A stretch of 14,469 nucleotides of DNA from Promethearchaeota archaeon (lineage in GTDB: Archaea; Asgardarchaeota; Lokiarchaeia; Sigynarchaeales; SOKP01), in the NCBI GenBank assembly GCA_019057735.1, contig JAHLWV010000035.1, positions 1-14,469 on the forward strand, in the 5' to 3' direction. The notes beneath the pieces are model-generated. The model was given only the letters and a program-made list of their open reading frames with translations, did not search any database and was not told where the DNA came from. The translations under genes were made by a program, and so were the position numbers. Positions 8,375-14,469 of the stretch are shown here, piece after piece. How positions within the stretch are numbered: position 1 is the first letter of the stretch; the number at the start of each line of letters is the position of its first letter.

Positions 8375-8578
8375 AATAGCGATACAGGGCGAATTACAAT
8401 AATGACCTACGAATTTAACGCTTCTTAAACCCAATAAAAAAACAATAAATGTTACATTTTACACCTAATTTAAAAATCCTTAAAAACAAGAAATAGAAGA
8501 ACATACGATAAAAATTTAAATTATATTGTATTTTTTTAATTACATTATTTTTGATTTTTAAAACTGATACAGCAAGTT
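8375..8578 (+). promoter_or_regulatory. Intergenic region with candidate rpl30e-nusA promoter
   Basis: A 204-base AT-rich gap between rpoA2 and rpl30e. The run tttaaattatat at 8515-8526, preceded by purines (gataaaa), resembles a BRE/TATA pair and would give a leader of about 30-35 bases. The gap's length suggests that rpl30e-nusA has its own start of transcription. No stable hairpin or RNA gene was seen. Confidence 0.35.
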
Positions 8579-8959
8579 ATGACAATGGCGAGGAAAAACA
8601 TAAATATCAGCGATACAATCGATTTATCTAGAAAGAAAGTAAAAGAATTCGATGTTGATACTAATATCAAAGTTGCTTACAAGACAGGTAAAATGATTTT
8701 TGGCAAAACGCAAGTCTTAAGGCAATTAAGACAAGATCCTTTTAAGATGATCATTATCGCAAATAACTGTCCAGCAGAATTGGAGACTCAAATAAGTTAT
8801 TATAATTCTCTCATAAATAACAACATATATATTTATAAATATAAAGGTTCTTCGTGGGAATTGGGACTAGCCTTAGGTAAGCCTTATATGGTTTCGATTA
8901 TCGGATTAAATGACTTTGGAGATTCGGACTTATTAACTTTAAAGGATAAAAATAATTAA
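8579..8959 (+). CDS. rpl30e: Ribosomal protein eL30
   Basis: Large-subunit protein eL30, a member of the L7Ae/L30e fold found in archaea and eukaryotes. The family pattern is clear: KVAYKTGKMIFGKTQVLRQL (31-50, the 'KTGK...G' start), IIIANNCP (58-65, usually ASNCP), ISYYNSL, and KGSSWELGLALGKPY (89-103). The ending DSDLLTL matches the usual 'GDSDIL'. It has 126 residues against about 100 in most archaea, because of an N-terminal extension of about 25 residues. An internal ATG at 8585 would shorten the protein by only two residues. Its place between rpoA2 and nusA is the classical archaeal gene order. The stop lies 7 bases before the nusA start, so the two are coupled. Confidence 0.93.
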   Translation: MTMARKNINISDTIDLSRKKVKEFDVDTNIKVAYKTGKMIFGKTQVLRQLRQDPFKMIIIANNCPAELETQISYYNSLINNNIYIYKYKGSSWELGLALGKPYMVSIIGLNDFGDSDLLTLKDKNN

Positions 8960-8966
8960 AGCCTAA

Positions 8967-9455
8967 ATGGAACGTTTAAAGATGTTACGTAGAACCATCA
9001 AACTCGACAGAAAATCGATGGAATTAATATCGCTTTTCAATAACATTTCCGGTGCTATTATTAAAGATTGTTTAATATTTGAATCTCCCGAAAATCATTC
9101 TGAAATAATTATATTCTTAGTTAAAAAAGAAGACGTTGGGAAAGCAATTGGTAAAGCCGGGGAACATGTAAAGGATCTTATGAATAAACTTCAAAAGAAG
9201 ATTGACGTGATTCCCTGGTCAGAAAATCTTGAGCAGTTCATTCAATTCATATTAAACACGACTAAGAATTCAATTCAAGTTCAAAACATAGAAGTAAAAG
9301 AAAGTAGAAACGAGAAAAAAACCGTGATTATTTCTGTACGACCTCAAGATCGTGGAAAAGCTATTGGTAAAGAGGGTTCAATGATAAGAAAAATTAAAGA
9401 GCTTGTATTACGTCACTTCGAAGTGGACAATGTAATTATTAATACAAAAAATTGA
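8967..9455 (+). CDS. nusA: Archaeal NusA-like transcription factor (two KH domains)
   Basis: A 162-residue protein consisting of two KH RNA-binding domains, the usual archaeal form of NusA, which lacks the bacterial N-terminal polymerase-binding and S1 domains. The KH loops are GKAIGKAG (58-65) and GKAIGKEG (130-137), each followed by a helix (HVKDLMNKL and MIRKIKELV). The family binds RNA and is thought to act in transcription elongation or termination, possibly also in rRNA synthesis. The gene follows eL30 by 7 bases, without a clear ribosome binding site (agcctaa). An internal ATG at 8982 would remove only five residues. Its position in the RNA polymerase/ribosomal protein cluster strongly supports the assignment. 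Confidence 0.93.
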   Translation: MERLKMLRRTIKLDRKSMELISLFNNISGAIIKDCLIFESPENHSEIIIFLVKKEDVGKAIGKAGEHVKDLMNKLQKKIDVIPWSENLEQFIQFILNTTKNSIQVQNIEVKESRNEKKTVIISVRPQDRGKAIGKEGSMIRKIKELVLRHFEVDNVIINTKN

Positions 9456-9634
9456 GGAGCTCTACCAATCTGCCAATTCGGCTATTTTTCATTATTGAAT
9501 GATGTTATTGATCTAGTTATATATCTATAAAATAAAAATCTAATTTTCTAAATTCAGAAATTTTAAGTTTTAAGGAAGATATTAAGCTATATCTCAATAA
9601 GTAATATTTAAAAAAAAGATTAAATTGATTTTTC
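9456..9634 (+). promoter_or_regulatory. nusA end and rps12 promoter; rps12 mRNA probably leaderless
   Basis: A 179-base gap. Just after nusA, gccaattcggc followed by tattttt (9474-9489) is a weak hairpin plus T-run and could serve as a terminator. Near the other end, a TATA-like run atatttaaaaaa (9603-9614) is centred about 26 bases before the rps12 ATG. That is the distance from TATA box to start site in archaea, so the rps12 transcript would begin at or very near its ATG. No ribosome binding site is present, which agrees with a leaderless message. Confidence 0.5.
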
Positions 9635-10069
9635 ATGTCAAAACCTAAAGGTCTCTACGCAGCAAGACAACTAAAAAATATCCGAAAGAAGCTTAGATGG
9701 AGTAAAACTAAATATAAAAGGAAGAAGCTTAAATTAAAACAGAAAGTTGATCCTATGGAAGGATCTCCTCAAGCATTGGGTATTGTACTTCAAAAAGTAG
9801 GGCGAGAAAGTAAACAACCTAACTCTGCTATTCGAAAGTGCGTTCGCGTTCAGTTAAAAAAGAATGGAAAAACTATCACTGCTTTTCTTCCAGGAGATGG
9901 TGCCCTTAATTTCATTGAAGAACATGATAGAGTACTTGTGGAAGGGATCGGGGGAGCCAAGGGTCGAGCAGTGGGTGATCTTCCTGGTGTGCGATGGCGC
10001 GTAGTTATGGTAAACGGAGTAAGCTTACAAGCTTTAATTTCAGGCAAGAAAGAAAAACCAATGAGATAG
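9635..10069 (+). CDS. rps12: Ribosomal protein uS12
   Basis: Small-subunit decoding-centre protein uS12 in its archaeal/eukaryotic form, 144 residues, of normal length. The N-terminus is long and basic ([20 protein letters not shown]). The universally conserved loops are intact: [10 protein letters not shown] (60-69, with the lysine-proline-asparagine segment that contacts the decoding site) and [13 protein letters not shown] (116-128). The archaeal feature [14 protein letters not shown] replaces the bacterial start. It probably begins a transcript of its own (TATA-like run 26 bases upstream) and is followed 9 bases later by rps7, the near-universal S12-S7 pair. The Lys-rich C-terminus (SGKKEKPMR) is normal. 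Confidence 0.98.
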   Translation: MSKPKGLYAARQLKNIRKKLRWSKTKYKRKKLKLKQKVDPMEGSPQALGIVLQKVGRESKQPNSAIRKCVRVQLKKNGKTITAFLPGDGALNFIEEHDRVLVEGIGGAKGRAVGDLPGVRWRVVMVNGVSLQALISGKKEKPMR

Positions 10070-10078
10070 GGGTAAATC

Positions 10079-10696
10079 ATGAGTAAAGTGAAAAAAGATA
10101 TTAAACTCTATAATAAATGGTCATTTGAAAACATTGAAGTTAAAGATTGGACATTAGAAAACTATATAAATCTGAGACCGGTTATAATTCCTCATACAGC
10201 AGGAAGACACGAGCATAAACGCTTTTGGAAAACCACTAAAATATCTATTATTGAGCGTTTTGTAAACAGATTACTATCACCCGGTTTTATTGGTAGTAAA
10301 ATTAAAGGACATAAAAGTTCATATAGCTCTGGCAAAAAAAGTAAACTCTTAAGGAACTTAGAAAATGCTTTTACTTTATTGGAGCTAAATACGGGTCAAA
10401 ACCCTATTCAAGTGCTAATTGACGCAATATGTAACTCGGCACCTAGAGAAGAAACCACGAGGATAGCTATGGGCGGAATAAGTTACGCATCTGCTGTAGA
10501 TGTATCACCACAACGGCGGGTAGATTTAGCGATTAAGTATCTAGTCCAAGCAATTGGCTCAAGTTCTCACTCAAGTGAAAGACCTTTTGCTGCAAATATT
10601 TCTAGGGAGTTAACATTAGCGGCTCAAGACAGCATTGAATCTAGAGCGATAAAAAGGAAAGACGAAGTAGAAAGAATAGCAGTTTCTGCTCGTTAA
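10079..10696 (+). CDS. rps7: Ribosomal protein uS7
   Basis: Small-subunit head protein uS7, which starts head assembly on the 3' domain of 16S rRNA. It has 205 residues, as in archaea and eukaryotes, which carry an N-terminal extension compared with bacteria. Recognisable parts are IPHTAGRHEHKRFWKTT (37-53), IIERFVNRLL (57-66), the central NPIQVLIDAICNSAPREETTRI (108-129) and the C-terminal RPFAANISRELTLAAQ (168-183), ending in ERIAVSAR. A GGGGTAAATC stretch gives a modest ribosome binding site before the ATG, 9 bases after rps12. In many archaea tef1a follows; here the cluster ends and a 235-base gap follows. Confidence 0.98.
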   Translation: MSKVKKDIKLYNKWSFENIEVKDWTLENYINLRPVIIPHTAGRHEHKRFWKTTKISIIERFVNRLLSPGFIGSKIKGHKSSYSSGKKSKLLRNLENAFTLLELNTGQNPIQVLIDAICNSAPREETTRIAMGGISYASAVDVSPQRRVDLAIKYLVQAIGSSSHSSERPFAANISRELTLAAQDSIESRAIKRKDEVERIAVSAR

Positions 10697-10931
10697 GATA
10701 AATCAAATTTAGTGATCGGATTCAAATCTAGTTATTATTTCTCTTTATTTATTTAAATTACATTATTTATTGAACTGACTAGGTTCGATTATCAAAAGTT
10801 AATCATGCGATATCACCCACATAATATCAAATCTTAGTTTGGGTTAATAAAATTCCTAATTTTTATATACCTCTTAAGTATATTATTTAGTTAAGCAGAA
10901 TTAATGTTTTTTATGACGACTTAAACTTAAA
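10697..10931 (+). promoter_or_regulatory. Promoter/operator region of the HTH-ATP-cone gene
   Basis: A 235-base gap. T-rich stretches (about 10735-10755) after rps7 could end the ribosomal protein transcript. A TATA-like tttttatata lies at 10860-10869. It overlaps an inverted repeat, ATATAC (10865-10870) and GTATAT (10878-10883), with a 7-base spacer containing part of CTTAAG. Such a 6-7-6 element over the TATA box is where an archaeal repressor would block TBP/TFB binding. No RNA gene was seen. All calls are by eye. Confidence 0.4.
10865..10883. promoter_or_regulatory. Inverted repeat over the TATA box, candidate operator
   Basis: Perfect 6-base arms, ATATAC and GTATAT, surround a 7-base spacer (CTCTTAA). 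The element overlaps the likely TATA box about 50-65 bases before the start of a gene encoding a winged-helix protein, so autoregulation is a reasonable idea. Short AT-rich palindromes occur by chance in DNA of this composition. Confidence 0.3.
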
Positions 10932-12929
10932 TTGAATTCCGACAAAAATCACGATGTTTTAGAGAAGCAACTTAAAACATTAGGTCAGAAGATAAGAATT
11001 GATATTTTAAAGAAATTAAGTCTAAGCAGTAATCCTTTATCCTATTCTATACTTCAAAAGGAAGTTTTAGGAACTAATCCAAATTCCGTCAATTTTTCAT
11101 TTCACTTAAAAACGTTGAAAAACAGCGACTTAATGAATACTACCGACGAAGGATACGTTTTGAGTGATTTAGGGAGGCAAATTCTAAAGAATATTGTCTC
11201 TATTGAAAAAATTCTAAATGATAAAAACAAAACAATAATGATTAGGACCTCTAAATATTCAAAGGAACCATTTGATTCGAGTAAAATTGAAAATTATCTA
11301 ATCAAGGAAGGCCAAGTAGATGAACATTTAGCAAAACAGATTGCAAAAGAAGTTGAAGAACGCTTATCTAAAACGAATATAGCATATTTAACAGCTCCTT
11401 TAATGAGGGAATATATAAATGGAATTCTATTGGAAAATGGCCAAGAAGAGATTAGACATAGGTTGACTCGATTAGGGACTCCTCCTTATGAAGTGTCTAG
11501 GTATTTTGATAATAATAGAATTAATCCTGAACAATTTCTTTCTAAACTCGGATCAGAGGTTTCAGAGCAATATTTATTGCTAAATTTGCTTCCAAAGAAT
11601 TTAGCGGACATGTATCTGTCTGGAGAATTAGTTTTACTGAACTTAAATTACTGGAGTTTAAGACCATTGGGCTTTTATATAGACTCAAATTCAATTATAT
11701 CCTATCTAACAAAACGAAAATTAGTAGACATTAATAATTTAGACAAACCAATTGAATTGATTAAACTAAGTTCTTACTTTTTTGATGTACTGGATAAGAT
11801 AAAACCTTATGTGTCTGAAGATATTCTGCTAGGAAAATTTTCAGACTTTTTAATCAAGATTATTAGTTCGAACGAAAATTCAGAGGCTCTTATTAATTTT
11901 CTAAATTCAAAAATATTGAATCTTTCAAATAGAATTTACGACCAAAAGCCTCATCTCTCTTTAGAAATTTCTTCTTCAAACCTATTTGAAGATTCTCGTT
12001 CCTTAAATTTGAATATTCCATTTATCTCTTATTTTTTTGGTAGATTATTTAACCAGATTGATCAAAATGATGGATTTACTTGTCCTATGATTGTATTTGA
12101 TTACTCATTAATTCTTGATAATAAAGCTGGATGTGAATTTTTAAGAGAAACCATAAATTCCCCTCATAGTAACGATTTAATATTTTCTTTAAATAATAAC
12201 CTAAATTTACTAAACTCTACTTTAATAAACGTGAATAAGAATAGGACTAAAGAAGAAATCAAAAGTAAGGTTGTTTTAGATAAGATTTTAGTAAATTTAC
12301 ATAATATTGCTAATAATTCTAAGCAGAACGATTCTTTATTTTTTGAACAAGTTCAAGAAAAGCTTAATTCAGTATTTGAAATTTTTGCTCATAAAAAAGA
12401 TTTAATAAACAGAAGGTTATCTACTTCAAAGGAATGGAATAGAATTATATCTGAATTCATTAAACCTGAATCTCGTAGTTGGATAGATGACTCATTAAAA
12501 TCAGTTAGTTTTTTCGGATTAAATGAAGCCATAAAAACTCATTGCGGTATCGAGATCGATAGGATAGAAAACAGCGAATCGTTTGCTTACAATCTACTAA
12601 TGTTTATGAAAGATATAATTAACGAAATTAACAAAGACCAAAACGAAAATTATATATTTACTCAACCTCATAACGGTAATTATCTTTCTAAAAACTGGTG
12701 CAGTAATATGGAGGATGTAGGTAATGGTCCTAGCAAATATTGCATAGATATGGTACGGGGGAATTCAAAATTATCATTAGAGAAAAGAGTTCAGATTTAT
12801 AAAAATTTTGAAGGCATTGTTGATGGAGGGAGTGTTTTTACATTCAATGTAAATAACAAACCCATAAAAGAATTAATGGCACAATTATCTTATGCAAAAG
12901 TGAACATGTTTCAATTAAAAATAGAATAA
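10932..12929 (+). CDS. Winged-helix + ATP-cone + degenerate NrdD-like protein; putative nucleotide-sensing regulator
   Basis: A 665-residue fusion of three parts. Residues 8-90 form an ArsR-like winged helix (LGQKIRIDILKKLS, then NSVNFSFHLKTLKNSDLM and the wing GYVLSDLGRQIL). Residues 101-193 are an ATP-cone (IMIRTSKYSKEPFDSSKIE, ending RLTRLGTPPYEVSRYF), the dATP/ATP-sensing domain of ribonucleotide reductases and NrdR. Residues 200-665 resemble the barrel of class III reductase NrdD: ADMYLSGELVLLNLNYWSLRP (225-245), FFGLNEAIKTHCG (527-539) and FEGIVDGGSVFTFNV (626-640). The HIHD motif expected in the first is replaced by VLLN. The chain ends at VNMFQLKIE, before the zinc cysteines and the glycyl-radical loop, so catalysis as a reductase should be impossible. 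The start is TTG: an in-frame stop at 10914-10916 precedes it and no ATG lies near. Probable role (inferred): transcription regulator responding to adenine nucleotide levels. Composition is notably Asn/Ser/Ile-rich. Confidence 0.8.
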   Translation: MNSDKNHDVLEKQLKTLGQKIRIDILKKLSLSSNPLSYSILQKEVLGTNPNSVNFSFHLKTLKNSDLMNTTDEGYVLSDLGRQILKNIVSIEKILNDKNKTIMIRTSKYSKEPFDSSKIENYLIKEGQVDEHLAKQIAKEVEERLSKTNIAYLTAPLMREYINGILLENGQEEIRHRLTRLGTPPYEVSRYFDNNRINPEQFLSKLGSEVSEQYLLLNLLPKNLADMYLSGELVLLNLNYWSLRPLGFYIDSNSIISYLTKRKLVDINNLDKPIELIKLSSYFFDVLDKIKPYVSEDILLGKFSDFLIKIISSNENSEALINFLNSKILNLSNRIYDQKPHLSLEISSSNLFEDSRSLNLNIPFISYFFGRLFNQIDQNDGFTCPMIVFDYSLILDNKAGCEFLRETINSPHSNDLIFSLNNNLNLLNSTLINVNKNRTKEEIKSKVVLDKILVNLHNIANNSKQNDSLFFEQVQEKLNSVFEIFAHKKDLINRRLSTSKEWNRIISEFIKPESRSWIDDSLKSVSFFGLNEAIKTHCGIEIDRIENSESFAYNLLMFMKDIINEINKDQNENYIFTQPHNGNYLSKNWCSNMEDVGNGPSKYCIDMVRGNSKLSLEKRVQIYKNFEGIVDGGSVFTFNVNNKPIKELMAQLSYAKVNMFQLKIE

Positions 12930-12936
12930 CAAAAGA

Positions 12937-13860
12937 TTAGTCAGATAATAACTCCGCTAAGATTGCCATTCTCATAGGTATTCCATAATATGCTTGTTTG
13001 AAATAAATTGATTTAGGAGAATCATCGATTGCAGGTGAAATTTCTGTAATCCTTGGTAAAGGATGCATAATTTTGAAATCGTCTTTTGTTTCTTCCAAGT
13101 CCTTCTTCCCGAATACAAAGAAATCTTTAACTTTTTCATATTCTTCGATATCAGCAAATCTTTCTTTCTGAATTCTTGTGACATAGAGAATATCTAAAAT
13201 ACTTAAAATGTCTCTATATTTTTCTATTTCCTTGTATTTTACTTGTCGTTGCTGTAAGAAGTCTTTGTCTCTTTTTCGCAACATCAAGATTTTAGGGCTA
13301 ATTAAATAGATATTTGCGTCGAAATTTGAAAGCAATATGGACAATGAATGTACTGTTCTTCCATATTTCAGATCCCCCATTATCCCGATATTTAAATCGT
13401 CTAAGCTATGGCCCTCTTCAGTAATTGTTAATAAGTCTAGTAGTGCTTGAGTTGGATGTTCGCCACTTCCTGAACCAGCATTTATGATGGGTATTTTTGC
13501 GAATTTTGCTGCCAACCTGGCTGCTCCCTCTAAATTATGTCTCATTACGATACCATCGCTGTAATTTTCTACAGTACGAATTGTGTCAGCAATACTCTCT
13601 CCTTTTTTTATTGAAGAAACATCCCCAGTATGAAATCCTATAATGTTTCCACCTAAGCGATACATCGCGGATTCAAAACTCAAACGAGTTCTAGTGGATG
13701 GTTCAAAAAATAGAGTAGCTAAAATCTTACCCTTCAGGACTTCTGAGTCCTTTTTGGTATGTATCATACTCTTAGCTTTTTTTAAGATGTAATCTACATC
13801 CTCTCGCGAAAAGTCTTTTGCGGATATGATACCCTCTCTAAATTTCTCTTTAAAAGACAT
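12937..13860 (-). CDS. pyrB: Aspartate carbamoyltransferase catalytic subunit
   Basis: Joins carbamoyl phosphate and aspartate to N-carbamoyl-aspartate, the committed step of pyrimidine synthesis. The 307-residue length is that of the family. The carbamoyl phosphate site STRTR lies at 55-59, SSIKKGES at 82-89, MRH at 106-108, HPTQALLDL at 135-143, and GDLKYGRTVHSL at 162-173. The aspartate site includes TRIQKERF (228-235) and MHPLPR (265-270). The family's usual NAGDG reads NAGSG (127-131), a mild change outside the main catalytic residues. The regulatory subunit gene pyrI, often next to archaeal pyrB, is not within the window. The gene converges on the NrdD-like regulator with 7 bases between the stops. 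A minus-strand TATA-like run (tttaaata, about 13899-13906) precedes the ATG by about 40 bases. Confidence 0.97.
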   Translation of the reverse strand: MSFKEKFREGIISAKDFSREDVDYILKKAKSMIHTKKDSEVLKGKILATLFFEPSTRTRLSFESAMYRLGGNIIGFHTGDVSSIKKGESIADTIRTVENYSDGIVMRHNLEGAARLAAKFAKIPIINAGSGSGEHPTQALLDLLTITEEGHSLDDLNIGIMGDLKYGRTVHSLSILLSNFDANIYLISPKILMLRKRDKDFLQQRQVKYKEIEKYRDILSILDILYVTRIQKERFADIEEYEKVKDFFVFGKKDLEETKDDFKIMHPLPRITEISPAIDDSPKSIYFKQAYYGIPMRMAILAELLSD

Positions 13861-14017
13861 AATTCTTATTGAAAGTTTTAATAAAATTATGGTACTACTA
13901 TTTAAATTATTTTTTATTAAACTTTGCTTTTCTAATTAAGAATAAAGCAGAACTAATAAAATTTAAAATTTATAAATAATTTATTGAGTTATACTCTAAA
14001 TTAAAGTTGATTGAATT
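13861..14017. promoter_or_regulatory. Divergent promoter region pyrB / rpl44e
   Basis: A 157-base, very AT-rich gap. For pyrB (minus strand), a TATA-like TTTAAATA at about 13899-13906 would give a leader of about 15 bases. For rpl44e (plus strand), tttataaata at 13969-13978 would give a leader of about 20 bases. Neither gene has a clear ribosome binding site. No stable structure was seen. Confidence 0.45.
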
Positions 14018-14299
14018 ATGAAATATCCTCGTACAATAAATCGCTATTGCCCAACTTGTAGAATTCATACTAAGCACAGTGTTTCGCTTTATAAAAAGGG
14101 AAAAGAACGAACACTCAATCACGGAAGAAGAAGATTAGAGAGAAAAAAAAGGGGTTACGGGTCTTTTCCGAAGGAAATATTCCATAAAAACGCTAAAGTA
14201 AATAAACGGTCATTACCCATATTAGAATGCCCAAAGTGTAAAAAAAAACAGTATTCTAAATCTTATAGAGTTAAAAAGTTCGAACTTCAAGAAGTCTAA
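14018..14299 (+). CDS. rpl44e: Ribosomal protein eL42 (L44e)
   Basis: Large-subunit protein eL42, located near the ribosomal E site in archaea and eukaryotes. The 93 residues fit the family length. The zinc site is made by C11/C14 (CPTC) and C71/C74 (CPKC), and the interior is basic, with HTKHSVSLYKKGKERTLNHG (17-36) followed by RRRLERKKRGYGSFPKE. The end KKFELQE is typical. The gene begins a new transcript and is followed directly by rps27e, the common archaeal order rpl44e-rps27e. Confidence 0.96.
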   Translation: MKYPRTINRYCPTCRIHTKHSVSLYKKGKERTLNHGRRRLERKKRGYGSFPKEIFHKNAKVNKRSLPILECPKCKKKQYSKSYRVKKFELQEV

Positions 14300-14304
14300 A
14301 GGTG
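14300..14304 (+). promoter_or_regulatory. Ribosome binding site pointing to an unusual rps27e start
   Basis: AGGTG begins directly after the rpl44e stop and lies 7 bases before an in-frame ATA at 14312. No in-frame ATG, GTG or TTG occurs at a suitable place, so this site is the main guide to the start. Confidence 0.45.
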
Positions 14305-14311
14305 TTATATT

Positions 14312-14469
14312 ATACCAAAAAAAAAAGCTAATAAAGAATTAATCCCTCAACCCCAAAGTAGGTTTTTAAGAGTGAAATGCTTAAATTGTGGAAACCAACA
14401 AATAATTTTCGGTTGTTCCGCTACGGATGTAGAATGTTTAGTATGTGGAAAGACTCTGCTTCAATCTAC
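14312..14469 (+). CDS. rps27e: Ribosomal protein eS27, N-terminal part (runs off the right edge)
   Basis: Small-subunit zinc protein eS27. The visible 52 codons read [20 protein letters not shown] and then [31 protein letters not shown]. They show the family's [12 protein letters not shown] block and both CxxC pairs (C23/C26 and C42/C45, counted from the assumed start). Only the last dozen or so residues should be missing. The start is a problem. The frame is closed by the rpl44e stop at 14297-14299, and between there and the conserved block there is no ATG, GTG or TTG. I place the start at ATA (14312) because AGGTG lies 7 bases upstream; ATT at 14309 is an alternative. A run of ten A at 14317-14326 could hide a one-base error. 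With nine A, GTG at 14302 would be in frame. Confidence 0.88.
   Translation, partial: MPKKKANKELIPQPQSRFLRVKCLNCGNQQIIFGCSATDVECLVCGKTLLQS

Noticed and set aside
9454..9483. On the minus strand, GCCGAATTGGCAGATTGGTAG followed by AGCTCC looks like the 5' part of a tRNA (acceptor plus D-loop GGTAGAGC).
   Set aside because: The D-stem does not pair, there is no anticodon arm or T-arm after it, and the sequence runs into the 3' end of nusA. It is probably a chance resemblance.
12937..13860. Ornithine carbamoyltransferase as an alternative for pyrB.
   Set aside because: SSxxKGES, GDLKYGRTVHSL and TRxQKERF are aspartate carbamoyltransferase signatures; the ornithine-type HCLP motif is absent (MHPLPR instead).

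Overview
The window comes from an AT-rich archaeal genome, most likely an Asgard archaeon (Lokiarchaeia-like, inferred). RNA polymerase subunit 1 is split into A' and A'', and eL30, archaeal NusA, eL42 and eS27 are present. These show an archaeon. A stand-alone Ras-superfamily GTPase combining Rab-like and Arf-like motifs points to Asgard. The class within Asgard cannot be fixed from the sequence alone.

Layout. Positions 1-251 hold the start of an unrecognised minus-strand gene. A small GTPase (378-956, +) follows. Next is a tightly packed three-gene minus-strand unit, in transcription order: a membrane protein with a C-terminal zinc ribbon (3974-3366), an ADP-forming acyl-CoA synthetase alpha-type protein (3361-1913) and an EamA/DMT transporter (1928-972). 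From 4164 to 10696 lies the conserved archaeal transcription/translation cluster rpoA1-rpoA2-rpl30e-nusA-rps12-rps7. Its usual upstream partners (rpoH, rpoB) and downstream partner (tef1a) are not adjacent. At 10932-12929 is the most unusual gene: a winged-helix DNA-binding domain, an ATP-cone and a body resembling class III ribonucleotide reductase (NrdD). The protein stops before the zinc/glycyl-radical domain and has lost the HxHD motif. It looks like a catalytically dead reductase turned into a nucleotide-sensing regulator. It converges on pyrB (aspartate carbamoyltransferase, minus, 13860-12937). The window ends with rpl44e (eL42) and the start of rps27e (eS27), which has no canonical start codon in frame.

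How the genes relate. The central block makes the catalytic core of RNA polymerase, a KH-domain NusA-like factor and small- and large-subunit ribosomal proteins. The 3' end joins pyrimidine synthesis, a putative nucleotide-responsive regulator and two zinc ribosomal proteins. The left third holds accessory functions: GTPase signalling, acyl-CoA energy metabolism and metabolite transport.

No stretch longer than about 235 bases lacks a gene. The gaps hold AT-rich TATA-like promoter candidates. I saw no tRNA, rRNA, CRISPR array, insertion sequence or origin.
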